A stretch of DNA of 64,000 nt from NCBI GenBank assembly GCA_948847595.1, contig CAQOGY010000005.1, positions 186,001 through 250,000 of the forward strand, in the 5' to 3' direction. Position numbers and translations under genes: made by a program. Each line of letters starts with the position of its first letter. The first letter of the stretch is position 1. The notes under the pieces were generated by a model that saw nothing but the letters and a program-made list of their open reading frames with translations, was not told the origin of the DNA and searched no databases. This DNA comes from an uncultured Bacteroides sp. GTDB lineage: Bacteria > Bacteroidota > Bacteroidia > Bacteroidales > Bacteroidaceae. Positions 32,720 to 42,442 of this stretch are shown here, in pieces.

Positions 32720-33799
32720 TCAGCCCACGAGGTACTTACTGCCCGGCAGATAAGACAACAACTTCGCTAAAATACAGCATCCGCAGAATGTACTTGTACC
32801 CACCAACAGAATCGTGACCGGAGTAGAAAAGTATCCTTCCAGCAGTTTATAACTAAAACCGAGAATGAATATATGCATCAGATAAATACCATAGCTCAAC
32901 TTGGATAGTTGAAGGATAAAATTGTATATCCGCCCCTTTTCAAAAGAAATCTTTTTTATAATGACAAAAGCACCATAAGTCATAAAGACCACATTGAAAG
33001 AACAGAAACGCCAGCTCAACTCCAGTTCCTGCAACTGAGTAGCAGTAAAAGTACGGTGATAATATACAATAGCGGTAAACAGATAACCGATAAGGAACAG
33101 GCTGACACCGACAAGCAAACTTTTCTTCAATGACCAATTAATATAGGTACGTATGTAATGCGCCAGTACCAAATAACCAATGAACCCGGAGAAATACCAG
33201 AAAGTATGGAATTCATTCCAATAACATTCACCATATACATCGCCTACCAACAGTTTTCCATAATGCCAGAAAGTAGTGAGAAACCATACAAGCAAAAAGA
33301 CCTGTTCGCCACGCTTGGACGTCTCTTTCAACCAGGGAGATAGAACGGGCATAAACATATAGAGTCCGATAAGCATATAGATAAACCAAAGATGACCGCT
33401 CGCACCATTAAAATTCCATAGCAGTTGCAACAAGTTAGCCTGCACGTCGGTATAGGTAATATCTCCCCACGACCAAGGCAGGATGGCATACAGCAAAGAC
33501 CATACTGCAAAAGGAACGACAACCCGGATAAAACGTCGTTTGAAAAAGTTCTGCGAACTGCCCCTCATAGGTAAAAGCAAGTAAGAAGAAGCCATCACGA
33601 AGAGAGGAACAGAAGAACGGAAAGCACTGTCAATCACACTCACCCAAAAGCCATCGGATACCGAACGTATCCCGATGGAATCACCATCAATAAAGAAGAA
33701 CTCACAGGAATGGACCATAATAACCATAAAGCAAGCAATCACACGGAGATAGTCCAAAAATACAATCCGTTCAGCTTGACTCGAATCTTTTATTTGCAT
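32720..33799 (-). CDS. acyltransferase family 3 membrane protein
   Basis: 359 residues, about ten transmembrane helices. N-terminal signature FLDYLRVIACFMVIMVHSCEF with the catalytic His (HSCEFF) near residue 25, and RRFIRVVVPFAVWSLLYA; C-terminal LSYGIYLMHIFILGF with the second conserved His. Acyltransferase-3 proteins O-acetylate or succinylate cell-surface glycans at the inner membrane. Stand-alone gene with its own promoter box, divergent from the LuxR-type regulator, so the acceptor glycan is unknown. Confidence 0.9.
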   Translation of the reverse strand: MQIKDSSQAERIVFLDYLRVIACFMVIMVHSCEFFFIDGDSIGIRSVSDGFWVSVIDSAFRSSVPLFVMASSYLLLPMRGSSQNFFKRRFIRVVVPFAVWSLLYAILPWSWGDITYTDVQANLLQLLWNFNGASGHLWFIYMLIGLYMFMPVLSPWLKETSKRGEQVFLLVWFLTTFWHYGKLLVGDVYGECYWNEFHTFWYFSGFIGYLVLAHYIRTYINWSLKKSLLVGVSLFLIGYLFTAIVYYHRTFTATQLQELELSWRFCSFNVVFMTYGAFVIIKKISFEKGRIYNFILQLSKLSYGIYLMHIFILGFSYKLLEGYFSTPVTILLVGTSTFCGCCILAKLLSYLPGSKYLVG

Positions 33800-33826
33800 A
33801 GTAGTAGCTAATTAATTAAATTTGCG

Positions 33827-33834
33827 CAAAGATA
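33827..33834 (-). promoter_or_regulatory. -7 promoter box for acyltransferase
   Basis: TATCTTTG on the minus strand with ATTG 20 bp upstream (33858-33855). Confidence 0.6.
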
Positions 33835-33885
33835 GAAACCGGATAATTACGGTGCAATACTGATATATAACCATACCCCACACAC

Positions 33886-34659
33886 ATGGACGTATTAAAA
33901 ACAGAACTTGAAGAAGCATTCGCTACGCAGCATTTCGACTATACGCGACTCAACCAGGCTACGGTAGACGAGTGCCACACGCTAATACGTTCTCTTACAA
34001 AAGTGAATAATGGCTGTGCCGTCCTTTCCGACCTGGCTGCCGATAAAAGCTATTTCTCCATAGGATCATTCGGCGACTTCCTCGGACTATCTGCCGAAGA
34101 TTTATCACAGGAAATCATTGATTCGGTAGACGAAGACTGTATATATCATCATATCCACCCGGAAGACTTAGTGGATAAACGGATGCTGGAATTAAAGTTC
34201 TTCCGTTTCTTATGTGAACTTCCCGTAGACGAGAGATTGAAATACCGTTCCAGTTGCTGCATACGAATGATAAACGGAAAGGGTGAATACAAGTATATAG
34301 CCAATCAGACACAAATCTTACAGAACTCGCCTTGCGGAAATATGTGGTTGGCATTATGCCAATACGACTTGTCGCCGGAACAGAGCGAACGCTCAGGGAT
34401 ACAGGCAAGAATCACTAATAATGAGACAGGCGAAGTGATGGTTCTTTCCTTATCCGAAGAACGCTACGCGCTTCTTTCTGTCCGTGAAAGAGAAATACTG
34501 CATTTGATTAAAGAAGGTTTTATCAGCAAGGAGATTTCGGTCAGACTGGGTATCAGTATTCATACGGTAAACCGCCATCGGCAGAATATTCTGGAAAAAC
34601 TAAGTGTGGACAATTCATTGGAAGCAATCCGTACAGCGGAAATAATGAAGCTATTGTAA
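33886..34659 (+). CDS. LuxR-type transcriptional regulator with PAS-like N-terminus
   Basis: 257 residues. Residues about 40-165 resemble a PAS sensor (FSIGSFGDFLGLSAEDLSQ, YHHIHPEDLVDKRMLEL), typical of Bacteroidota regulators with a PAS_3-like domain. The C-terminal 60 residues are a complete LuxR helix-turn-helix (LSVREREILHLIKEGFISKEISVRLGISIHTVNRHR). No receiver domain, so a direct ligand or redox sensor rather than a phosphorelay output is likely. Divergent from the acyltransferase with an 86-bp gap. Confidence 0.85.
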   Translation: MDVLKTELEEAFATQHFDYTRLNQATVDECHTLIRSLTKVNNGCAVLSDLAADKSYFSIGSFGDFLGLSAEDLSQEIIDSVDEDCIYHHIHPEDLVDKRMLELKFFRFLCELPVDERLKYRSSCCIRMINGKGEYKYIANQTQILQNSPCGNMWLALCQYDLSPEQSERSGIQARITNNETGEVMVLSLSEERYALLSVREREILHLIKEGFISKEISVRLGISIHTVNRHRQNILEKLSVDNSLEAIRTAEIMKLL

Positions 34660-34783
34660 AATCCATCTATCCCTCATAGAACAAAGCGGATAAAAGTATC
34701 ACTACTTTCACCCGCTTCTGACCTAACCTAAACTTGACCTAAATATTACAATCCTAATGAAAACTGATTTTAATAGAGAACGT

Positions 34784-37090
34784 TTATTCATGTTTCAACC
34801 ATTCTTTTGGTAGAACTTCCTTTTCACCTTTATCATTTACTAATTCCAGTTGCAGCACACCGCCGTTACAATCGAAGTAACGCACTTCCATCGGATGCAA
34901 TCCGGCTTTCAATGCTTTCTGCACGATAATTTCTACCGGAGAATGTGCGCCATCGTTGTCTCCCAGCAGTTCACCGTCAAGCATCAATGTGCTACCATCG
35001 TCCGAGAGAAGGGCAAATGTATAAATACCGTCAGCGGGAACTTCCAGATAACCGGTTATTACCAGTCCGATATCCCCTTTCACTTCTTCGGGGATGGATA
35101 CGGATTCTACGACATACTCTCCTCTTACGGGAGCAGCGTCAATATCCACACAGAGATTTCCACGGAAGTTGTGCCATACAGCCTTCAGTCCGGGCTGCAA
35201 AGAAGCCGGAGCAGTGACTGCTTCCGCATAAGGAGCTTTGACGTATCTCGTACGTGCTACATCCGAAGGAGAACCATCCGGACGGAAAGTACGGAAAGCA
35301 AAGTCTGTCGTTTCCTTTATTTTCAGTGAACCATTGTATAGAGACGATTTTCTGGTAGGCATACTTCCATCCGTCGTATAGCGGATTTCAGTGCCGGGCA
35401 ACGGACAAGTTAAATTCACCGTAGCATCATCAATAAACGCGTTCACCTTATAGAATCCCTGCAAATCGGGGATACGGTAATTCACTCTCATGATATCCAT
35501 ACGCTTGAATTGCGGAACGAGCTGACGGTAAAATTCATCAAGTTCCGGTTTCGCTGCCGGTTCCGCCCATGCTATTTCACTCAATGCAATCATGCGGGGA
35601 ACAATCAGATATTCAATGCGCTTCATTGTCGGAATCCATTCCGCCCAAAGATTGGCCTGCACACCCCAAATATATTCCTTCTGTTCCTGCGACAGTCTGT
35701 CGTCCGCATAGGGGTCGAATGCCAATATCTTCTTTACCGAATTTTGGTCTTGCGCATAGTCGAAATAAAAATATTCATTCGGACAAGCAATCACTTTTTG
35801 CTTTTGCGCCGTTGCCGTAGGCAGCGCTTCTTTCGCCCAACTTCTCCACCAGGTAATGGCAGCGTCCGAAGATAATCCGTCCTTCACCACTTCATCCCAG
35901 CCTACGAGTTTCTTTCCGTTGGCCTGGAAGAATTTCTCCATATCACGTACGAACCATGCCTGAAGTTCTTCCACCGAACCCAGTCCCTCGGTGCGGATAC
36001 GTTTCTGGCAACGGGGACATTTCTTCCAGTTGTTCTTTTCCACTTCGTCTCCACCCATATGTACATATTCATAAGGGAAAAGTTCGAAAACTTCCTTGAA
36101 TACATTCTGACAGAATTCCAAAGTCGCGTCTTTGCCCGGGCAGATGGGAGAAGAGAATGTCTCTCCCCATCCGATTAATCCGTCACAGGCTAAATCAGGA
36201 TACTGGCTGATAGCTGCCAGGAAATGCCCCGGCATATCAACTTCGGGTATTACATCAATCCCTCTCTGCGCAGCGTAAGCTACTATCTCTTTGATATCAT
36301 CATGTGTGTAATAACCGCCATACAACGTGTCACCTTCCACAATCCGTATCTTATTTTCAGGAATCAGGAAATCAGTGTTATCTTCCTCTATCGCACGTGC
36401 CATGCAAGTACGGTCGTGCGTATTGAATTTTCTCCATGCTCCTTTTTCAGTCAGCAACGGATATTTTTCAATCTCTATGCGCCAGCCCTGGTCGTCCGTG
36501 AGATGCCAGTGGAATTTGTTCAGTTTGTACAGGGACATCAAGTCCAACACGTGCTTCACTTCGTCTTTATTCCAAAAATGGCGGGAAGCGTCCAGCATAA
36601 ATCCGCGCCACTCAAAACGGGGAGCATCTTCTATCTGTACGGCGGGAATGGAATAAGTCTGCTTCACACCCTGTATTTCTATTTCGGCGGGAAGTAACTG
36701 GCGGATAGTGGTAATGGCGGAAATAATGCCCGAATAGTCATTGGCTTCCACCTGAATAAATTCGGGTGTAGACTGGAGCTTGTAAGAGCCGGGCTTCCCA
36801 TCGGTATTCCCCAATTGAAAATAGACATCTACCTGATTTTTATCAGCAGTGACTTCCACAGAAGACGACACTACATTTCGAAGAATCTCTTGCAGGTATC
36901 CGACTGCCGGAAATAGCGACTGGTCGGAAACTCCTATCTTCATTTCATCCTTAAAAACGAAAGCGCCTGACTGCTCGGTCAGACTTACGGGAGTAGGTAA
37001 AATTGCGATTTCTTGCTTGACGGCAGGCGTGCAAGCAGAAAATACACAAGCTGATACAATCAGTAGAGAGGTACTTAGTTGTTTGAACAT
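34784..37090 (-). CDS. beta-N-acetylhexosaminidase, GH20 lipoprotein
   Basis: 768 residues. Lipoprotein leader LLIVSACVFSACTPAV. An N-terminal GH20b domain (about 25-155); the catalytic TIM barrel (about 158-500) with RFEWRGFMLDASRHFW, KLNKFHWHLTDDQGWRIEI, EVDMPGH and the Asp-Glu catalytic pair in VHMGGDEVEK; then a beta-sandwich chitobiase-type domain (PGTEIRYTTDGSMPT) and a C-terminal PA14-like domain (VPADGIYTFALLSDDGSTLMLDG). It removes terminal GlcNAc/GalNAc from host mucin or N-glycans at the cell surface or periplasm. Not within a SusCD locus here. Confidence 0.95.
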   Translation of the reverse strand: MFKQLSTSLLIVSACVFSACTPAVKQEIAILPTPVSLTEQSGAFVFKDEMKIGVSDQSLFPAVGYLQEILRNVVSSSVEVTADKNQVDVYFQLGNTDGKPGSYKLQSTPEFIQVEANDYSGIISAITTIRQLLPAEIEIQGVKQTYSIPAVQIEDAPRFEWRGFMLDASRHFWNKDEVKHVLDLMSLYKLNKFHWHLTDDQGWRIEIEKYPLLTEKGAWRKFNTHDRTCMARAIEEDNTDFLIPENKIRIVEGDTLYGGYYTHDDIKEIVAYAAQRGIDVIPEVDMPGHFLAAISQYPDLACDGLIGWGETFSSPICPGKDATLEFCQNVFKEVFELFPYEYVHMGGDEVEKNNWKKCPRCQKRIRTEGLGSVEELQAWFVRDMEKFFQANGKKLVGWDEVVKDGLSSDAAITWWRSWAKEALPTATAQKQKVIACPNEYFYFDYAQDQNSVKKILAFDPYADDRLSQEQKEYIWGVQANLWAEWIPTMKRIEYLIVPRMIALSEIAWAEPAAKPELDEFYRQLVPQFKRMDIMRVNYRIPDLQGFYKVNAFIDDATVNLTCPLPGTEIRYTTDGSMPTRKSSLYNGSLKIKETTDFAFRTFRPDGSPSDVARTRYVKAPYAEAVTAPASLQPGLKAVWHNFRGNLCVDIDAAPVRGEYVVESVSIPEEVKGDIGLVITGYLEVPADGIYTFALLSDDGSTLMLDGELLGDNDGAHSPVEIIVQKALKAGLHPMEVRYFDCNGGVLQLELVNDKGEKEVLPKEWLKHE

Positions 37091-37198
37091 GAGGTTAACT
37101 ATTTAATAAATTAATTGTCCTGTTTTTAATTGACTATCTATATATAATACAACTAAAACAGGCAAACTACTAAAAGGGAATGAAAAGTTTTTTGTGTC

Positions 37199-37240
37199 TT
37201 GGGTTCACAAATTGCTATAAATGATTATCTTTGAACCCAA
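37199..37240 (+). promoter_or_regulatory. promoter with spanning inverted repeat, upstream of CDF transporter
   Basis: TTGGGTTCA (37199-37207) and TGAACCCAA (37232-37240) are perfect inverted arms 24 bp apart; the right arm overlaps the end of the -7 box TATCTTTG (37226-37233) and the left arm covers the -33 position. The placement suggests a repressor site; no regulator gene is adjacent. Confidence 0.5.
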
Positions 37241-37274
37241 TTATCACTACAAATAAGGATAAAGACCCGCTTAA

Positions 37275-38189
37275 ATGTCAAGAGAGAATATTTTAATCAA
37301 AACCTCATGGATTAGCACCATTGGCAACGCAATCCTGTCCGCATCAAAAATCATTATCGGTTTGTTGGCCGGAAGTCTGGCCGTAGTTGGAGATGGTATC
37401 GACTCGGCGACGGATGTCATTATCTCTGTCGTTATGATATTTACGGCACGTGTCATCAGCCGTCCGCCTTCAAAGAAGTATGTATTCGGCTATGACAAGG
37501 CTGAGGGTATCGCAACCAAGATTCTATCGCTTGTGATATTCTATGCCGGTATGCAGATGTTACTGTCATCTATTCAAAGCATCTTTTCGGATGAAGTGAA
37601 AGAAATACCATCCGCCATTGCCATTTATGTGACTATATTCTCTATTGTCGGTAAACTCTTACTGGCTTGGTACCAGTACAAGCAGGGAAAGAAAATAGAC
37701 AGTTCCATGCTGACGGCGAACGCGATTAATATGCGTAATGATGTTGTTATTTCGGCAGGGGTCTTGATTGGTTTGCTCTTTACTTTTATATTCAAATTAC
37801 CTATACTCGACTCGATAACAGGATTAATAATCAGTCTCTTTATTATAAAATCTTCCATCGGAATCTTTATTGATTCGAATGTGGAACTTATGGATGGCGT
37901 TAAGGATGTCAATGTATATAATAAGATATTCGAAGCTGTCGAGAAAGTGCCGGGGGCAAGTAATCCGCATCGGGTCAGGTCGCGGATGATAGGAAACCGG
38001 TATATAATTACACTTGATATAGAGGTGAATCCGCAGATAACCATCACGCAGGCACATGAGATTGCCGGAGCGGTGGAGAAAAGTATCGAAAGCTCCGTAG
38101 ATAATGTTTATGATATTCTGGTGCATGTGGAACCTGCGGGGGAATGTCAGACGGATGAGAAATTCGGTATAGATAAAGATATGGTCTGA
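37275..38189 (+). CDS. cation diffusion facilitator transporter
   Basis: 304 residues, six transmembrane helices in the first 210. Metal-binding motifs in helices 2 and 5: GDGIDSATDVIISV and NMRNDVVISAG. These have Asp instead of the His-Asp of zinc-type CDFs, which suggests an iron/manganese-type (FieF/MamM-like) member. A cytosolic C-terminal domain follows (PHRVRSRMIGNRYIITLDIEV). It should expel divalent metal in exchange for protons. Single gene with a promoter spanned by an inverted repeat. Confidence 0.9.
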   Translation: MSRENILIKTSWISTIGNAILSASKIIIGLLAGSLAVVGDGIDSATDVIISVVMIFTARVISRPPSKKYVFGYDKAEGIATKILSLVIFYAGMQMLLSSIQSIFSDEVKEIPSAIAIYVTIFSIVGKLLLAWYQYKQGKKIDSSMLTANAINMRNDVVISAGVLIGLLFTFIFKLPILDSITGLIISLFIIKSSIGIFIDSNVELMDGVKDVNVYNKIFEAVEKVPGASNPHRVRSRMIGNRYIITLDIEVNPQITITQAHEIAGAVEKSIESSVDNVYDILVHVEPAGECQTDEKFGIDKDMV

Positions 38190-38225
38190 ATTGCCGGAAG
38201 TTGCACTATCCGGTAATCCTTTTAT
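38190..38225 (+). terminator. terminator after CDF transporter
   Basis: ATTGCCGGA (38190-38198) with TCCGGTAAT (38209-38217), one G-U pair, followed by CCTTTTATT; overlaps the last base or two of the stop codon region. Confidence 0.65.
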
Positions 38226-38277
38226 TATGGATTGATAAATCTTCGGCAGCAAGGAAAGCTATTCCGCTTCTTTTTCT

Positions 38278-38285
38278 TAACTTTG
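38278..38285 (+). promoter_or_regulatory. -7 promoter box for the AAA-like ATPase
   Basis: TAACTTTG fits TAnnTTTG, 33 bp before the start codon. Confidence 0.55.
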
Positions 38286-38318
38286 CGTTCATCGTTTACA
38301 CTATAATAAAGATTTGAT

Positions 38319-39878
38319 ATGGAAGAAACATTCAGGCGCTATCCTATCGGGATACAGGATTTTGAACAGTTGCGCAACAACAACTATATATATGTTGATA
38401 AAACAGCATTGGTCTATCAACTGGCTAATACAAACACGGTTTATTTCCTGAGCCGTCCCCGCCGTTTCGGAAAGAGCCTGCTCGTCTCTACGCTCGAAGC
38501 CTATTTTCTGGGAAAGAAAGAGCTTTTCAACGGACTTGCCATGGAGCAGTTGGAACAGGACTGGACGGTGTATCCGGTGCTGCACATCGACTTCAGCGGC
38601 AGTAAATATATGGAAGCAGAGTCACTCCGCGCATCTATCAATGTACAATTACTGCTTTGGGAAAACGTCTACGGACGCCAGGAAGGCGAAGACACATTCA
38701 GTTTGCGTCTTGAAGGCATCATCCGACGCGCTTATGAGCAAACCGGACAGCAGGTTGTCGTATTGGTAGACGAATATGATGCCCCGATGTTGGACACTAA
38801 CAGTGATCATGAGTTGCAACGTGAGATTCGCGGTATCATGCGAGACTTCTTCAGCCCCTTGAAAAAGTCAGGCAAATATCTTCGTTTCCTCTTCCTTACG
38901 GGTATCAGCAAATTCAGTCAAATGAGTATATTCAGCGAACTGAACAATCTTCAGAACGTCAGTATGAGCGACAATTATGCCGCTATCTGCGGTATCACCG
39001 AGCAAGAACTACTGACGCAGATGAAAATAGACATCGAACAAATGGCTCAAGCCAATGATGAGACGTATGAAGAGGCATGCGCCCACTTAAAGAAACAGTA
39101 TGACGGATATCATTTCAGTAAATCCTGTGTGGATGTGTACAATCCTTTCAGCCTGATTAATGCTTTTGCACAAAAAAGCTATGAGAACTACTGGTTTTCT
39201 ACCGGTACCCCCACCTTCCTGATAGAACTCCTGCAACAGATGGACTTCGACATCCGTCTGCTCGACCGTATGGACGCCAAGCCGGAAGATTTCGACAAGG
39301 CCACGGATTGTCTTACCGACCCCATTCCGGTGCTTTATCAAAGCGGCTATCTCACCATCAAGTCTTACGACGCCTTCTTCCGCACCTATACATTGGGCTA
39401 TCCCAACGAAGAGGTTCGAATCGGCTTTATCGAATCGCTTATTCCTTCTTATCTTTACCAGCCAACGCGCGAAAGCAACTTTTACGTAGTGTCTTTCGTA
39501 CGCGATTTGATGAAAGGAAACCTCGAATCTTGTCTCGAACGTACCCGCTCTTTTTTCGCCTCTATCCCGAACGACCTGAACAACAAAGAAGAAAAGCATT
39601 ATCAGACTATTTTCTATCTCCTGTTCCGCCTGATGGGGCAGTATGTGGATACCGAAGTAAAAAGCGCCGTCGGACGGGCGGACGTGGTTATTAAAATGCA
39701 GGATGCCATTTATGTACTTGAATTCAAAATGGACGGTACGGCAGAAGAAGCTTTGGCGCAGATAAACAGTAAAGGATACGCCATTCCATACGCGGCCGAC
39801 CACCGGAAAGTAGTGAAAGCCGGCATCAACTTCGACAGCTCCACGCGGACAATCGGAGACTGGAAAATAGAAGAATAA
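38319..39878 (+). CDS. AAA-ATPase-like protein with C-terminal PD-(D/E)XK nuclease domain
   Basis: 519 residues. N-terminal signature YPIGIQDFEQLRNNNYIYVDKT, P-loop-like SRPRRFGKSLLVSTL (near residue 50) and Walker B VVLVDEYDAPM (near residue 150); C-terminal PD-(D/E)XK-like site GRADVVIKM...YVLEFKMDG with E-x-K. This AAA-ATPase_like/PDDEXK_9 (DUF1703) family is widely multiplied in Bacteroides and is of unclear function; it has been suggested to be mobile or defence-related. Single gene, intact, own promoter and terminator. Confidence 0.88.
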   Translation: MEETFRRYPIGIQDFEQLRNNNYIYVDKTALVYQLANTNTVYFLSRPRRFGKSLLVSTLEAYFLGKKELFNGLAMEQLEQDWTVYPVLHIDFSGSKYMEAESLRASINVQLLLWENVYGRQEGEDTFSLRLEGIIRRAYEQTGQQVVVLVDEYDAPMLDTNSDHELQREIRGIMRDFFSPLKKSGKYLRFLFLTGISKFSQMSIFSELNNLQNVSMSDNYAAICGITEQELLTQMKIDIEQMAQANDETYEEACAHLKKQYDGYHFSKSCVDVYNPFSLINAFAQKSYENYWFSTGTPTFLIELLQQMDFDIRLLDRMDAKPEDFDKATDCLTDPIPVLYQSGYLTIKSYDAFFRTYTLGYPNEEVRIGFIESLIPSYLYQPTRESNFYVVSFVRDLMKGNLESCLERTRSFFASIPNDLNNKEEKHYQTIFYLLFRLMGQYVDTEVKSAVGRADVVIKMQDAIYVLEFKMDGTAEEALAQINSKGYAIPYAADHRKVVKAGINFDSSTRTIGDWKIEE

Positions 39879-39931
39879 CCTATTATTGACGCATCCCGCC
39901 ATCTCTTGACAGGCTTCACCATATAAATGAA

Positions 39932-39976
39932 AAGGCAGTAACTCCTCCCATTGATAAGAAGCTACTGCCTTCTCTT
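39932..39976. terminator. bidirectional terminator between ATPase and TonB receptor genes
   Basis: AAGGCAGTA (39932-39940) pairs with TACTGCCTT (39963-39971), followed by CTCTTTT on the plus strand and TTCATT on the minus strand. Confidence 0.7.
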
Positions 39977-40025
39977 TTAAAATGCGGACTTTTGTTGAAA
40001 GCCTGCAAAATCGTATAGAAACAAC

Positions 40026-42353
40026 CTAATAGCTAATTTTCACTCCGGCAAAGAAACTTCTCGGCAAGGAAGGGCCGTAGATATATCCCGAATCACGGTC
40101 GGCACCTTTATCGAAATCATTCTGATAGGCGTTGAAGATATTCTGTATTCCGGCATTCACCTGCAAGTTCACCGACTTATAAAGTTTGAAGTCATAGGCA
40201 GCTTTCAGACCGATGTCGAAAAAGTCTTTCGTATTTACCGTTATCGGATTTTCAAGGAACCCCGGAACGGGTTCGTGAGGGACTAGCATCGAACCGGTAT
40301 AGGTGCCCGAAAGGGCGATGGATAACGGTTTTATCGGGGTATAAGTTGCTGTAAAATAGCCGTAAGTATTCGGTGTACGCATCATTTTCTTCACAGCCGG
40401 AGCATCTTCGTTCCATGTATGCGGTTCGCTGTAATGACTCTGTTGCAAAGTAACTCCTGCCTGAAGTTGGAATTTGTTCAAGTAAGCCATTTTTCCTTCC
40501 AGTGTCAATCCCATTACCCGTGCGCCCGCCGCATTATGGCGTGTACGTGTCAGAATCCCATCAACTACTTCCCCATCGGTAAGAGCAAAAACATCGGATA
40601 ATTTGGTATAAAACCCTTCAACGAGAAAGTTGACCTGAAATGCGCCAAAACGATGGTAGATATCTGCCGATGCACTCAGGCTTTGTGACCTTTCTTCTTT
40701 CAAATCATCAGCAAGCTTCACCATTGCCACATTACCACCTACATTCTCCACATGCAAATCTTCATCAAAAGCCTGCGGAGCGCGGAAACCGGATGAATAA
40801 CTCAAACGGAGATTGATATTCTCTGTCGGGTTGTAGCGCAGATTGGCACGCGGGCTGAAAATAATGTGGCCTATCAAGTTGTGCTTGTCCAGACGACCAC
40901 CGATAAGGAATCCCCAGTGTTCATTCTTCCACTCATTCTGAAGGAATGCACTACCGATATTTACTTTTTGGTCTACCGTACGGTTGTATCCCCACATGTT
41001 ATCTTCCAGTTTGTCCTGATTGAATTCTATTCCTGCTGTCAGGTCGGAAGGCATGAAGATGCATTTGCCGAAGCTGTAAACATACTGTGAGCCTGCCATC
41101 CAGTTGAGGTCAGTGGTTTTTCCATATGCATCTAAAGGGTCTCTGTCGCCCGGACCATAGTAACTGTCACGATTGATATGCTGTGCGGAAGCGAATACAT
41201 TGAAACGATGCTTCTCATTAGGTGAGAAATAATCGAACTTCACACCACCGCCATTGATGGAATGTTCGGTCTGTTCGGCCACATTCGCTTCGTGGGGCGG
41301 ACGGTTCAACAAGTCTCCTCCTCTGCGGAATTCTTCCATATGGTGATATTCAAAAGTCAGTTTGGAGTAAGTGCTTGTTTTCAGGAAAGAACGGAAGCCG
41401 ACTGTCTGCCCATGTATTTTGGGGATTTCAGAGTATCCGTCTCCGTCGTGGTCGTAAGCGGAACGGTGGCGGTTCTGCCCGAAGATATATAGTCCGGCAC
41501 GTTGGTCGTCCGTCACTAATGAGGCATTCAGGGAAGTACTGTTGTCGAAAGCGTCTCCGTCACCGATTCCCGTTATCGTATGAGACAACATGCCTGAATT
41601 GCGGATTGGTTCTTTAGTAATGATATTGATTGTACCCGCAATGGCAGACGAACCGAACAATGCCGAGCCACCGCCACGCATCACTTCTACCCGCTCTATC
41701 ATACTGGCGGGAATCTGTTCGATACCATATACACCGGAGAGTGCACTGAAGATAGGACGTGAATCCAGCAGGATTTGTGTATAAGGGCCATCCAGTCCGT
41801 TGATACGCACCTGTTGGAAACCGCAATTCTGGCAGTTGGACTCAACACGTACTCCGGGCTGAAAGCTCAGTCCTTGAGCCAAAGTCGTAGAGTTCGTATT
41901 CTCAAAGATTTTCAAATCAACGACATTGACCAGTGTCGGAGCCAAACGGCGGGCCGTTTCATTACGGTTGGCAGATACAACGACACCATCCAGGGCAACC
42001 GCGTCTTCTTCTATTTCAAAGTCTTCTTCCAAAGTGCGTCCTTTTTTCAACGTCACGTTGCGCCTTATGGTTTTATAACCGACAGAACTTACTTCGAGCA
42101 CAAAATTTCCTTCGGGAAGATTCTTCAGGAAGTAGTGTCCCGTAGCATCGGTGACAGTACCGATGGTAGTACCTTTCAGTGCCACTGTGATATATGGCAG
42201 ATGTTCTTTCGTGTTTTTATCAAGGATATGACCGATAATATTGGCATCCGACTTACGTAATTCGGGATGATTGGGATGTTCGTAGGCTTGTCCTCCGATG
42301 GCAGGCAACAGTGCACAGCACAAGCAGACAAGCGAAAATATGTATTTCTTCAT
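40026..42353 (-). CDS. TonB-dependent outer-membrane receptor
   Basis: 775 residues. Signal peptide MKKYIFSLVCLCCALLPAIG; residues about 38-120 are a CarboxypepD_reg-like domain (GHILDKNTKEHLPYITVALKGT); plug about 125-240 with EVMRGGGSALFGSSAIAGTINI; barrel to the end (SFFAGVKISY). The plug has a Cys pair in VESNCQNCGFQQVRINGL, found in receptors for heme or metal chelates in this phylum (recalled, not searched). There is no SusD partner; instead a His-rich membrane protein is encoded just upstream on the same strand, 89 bp away. Substrate is likely metal-related (inference). Confidence 0.9.
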   Translation of the reverse strand: MKKYIFSLVCLCCALLPAIGGQAYEHPNHPELRKSDANIIGHILDKNTKEHLPYITVALKGTTIGTVTDATGHYFLKNLPEGNFVLEVSSVGYKTIRRNVTLKKGRTLEEDFEIEEDAVALDGVVVSANRNETARRLAPTLVNVVDLKIFENTNSTTLAQGLSFQPGVRVESNCQNCGFQQVRINGLDGPYTQILLDSRPIFSALSGVYGIEQIPASMIERVEVMRGGGSALFGSSAIAGTINIITKEPIRNSGMLSHTITGIGDGDAFDNSTSLNASLVTDDQRAGLYIFGQNRHRSAYDHDGDGYSEIPKIHGQTVGFRSFLKTSTYSKLTFEYHHMEEFRRGGDLLNRPPHEANVAEQTEHSINGGGVKFDYFSPNEKHRFNVFASAQHINRDSYYGPGDRDPLDAYGKTTDLNWMAGSQYVYSFGKCIFMPSDLTAGIEFNQDKLEDNMWGYNRTVDQKVNIGSAFLQNEWKNEHWGFLIGGRLDKHNLIGHIIFSPRANLRYNPTENINLRLSYSSGFRAPQAFDEDLHVENVGGNVAMVKLADDLKEERSQSLSASADIYHRFGAFQVNFLVEGFYTKLSDVFALTDGEVVDGILTRTRHNAAGARVMGLTLEGKMAYLNKFQLQAGVTLQQSHYSEPHTWNEDAPAVKKMMRTPNTYGYFTATYTPIKPLSIALSGTYTGSMLVPHEPVPGFLENPITVNTKDFFDIGLKAAYDFKLYKSVNLQVNAGIQNIFNAYQNDFDKGADRDSGYIYGPSLPRSFFAGVKISY

Positions 42354-42442
42354 TTTTCGTTTGTAATTCGTTCTTCGTTAAGTATTCACGTGAGAAAACA
42401 GATAATACCCTGCCTGATTACTAAAAGGCAGAATGTCATCAT

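Noticed and set aside
38319..39878. AAA-like ATPase/PD-(D/E)XK protein as a new defence island
   Set aside because: It is a single gene without partner genes or island features; the family is a common multicopy one in Bacteroides.
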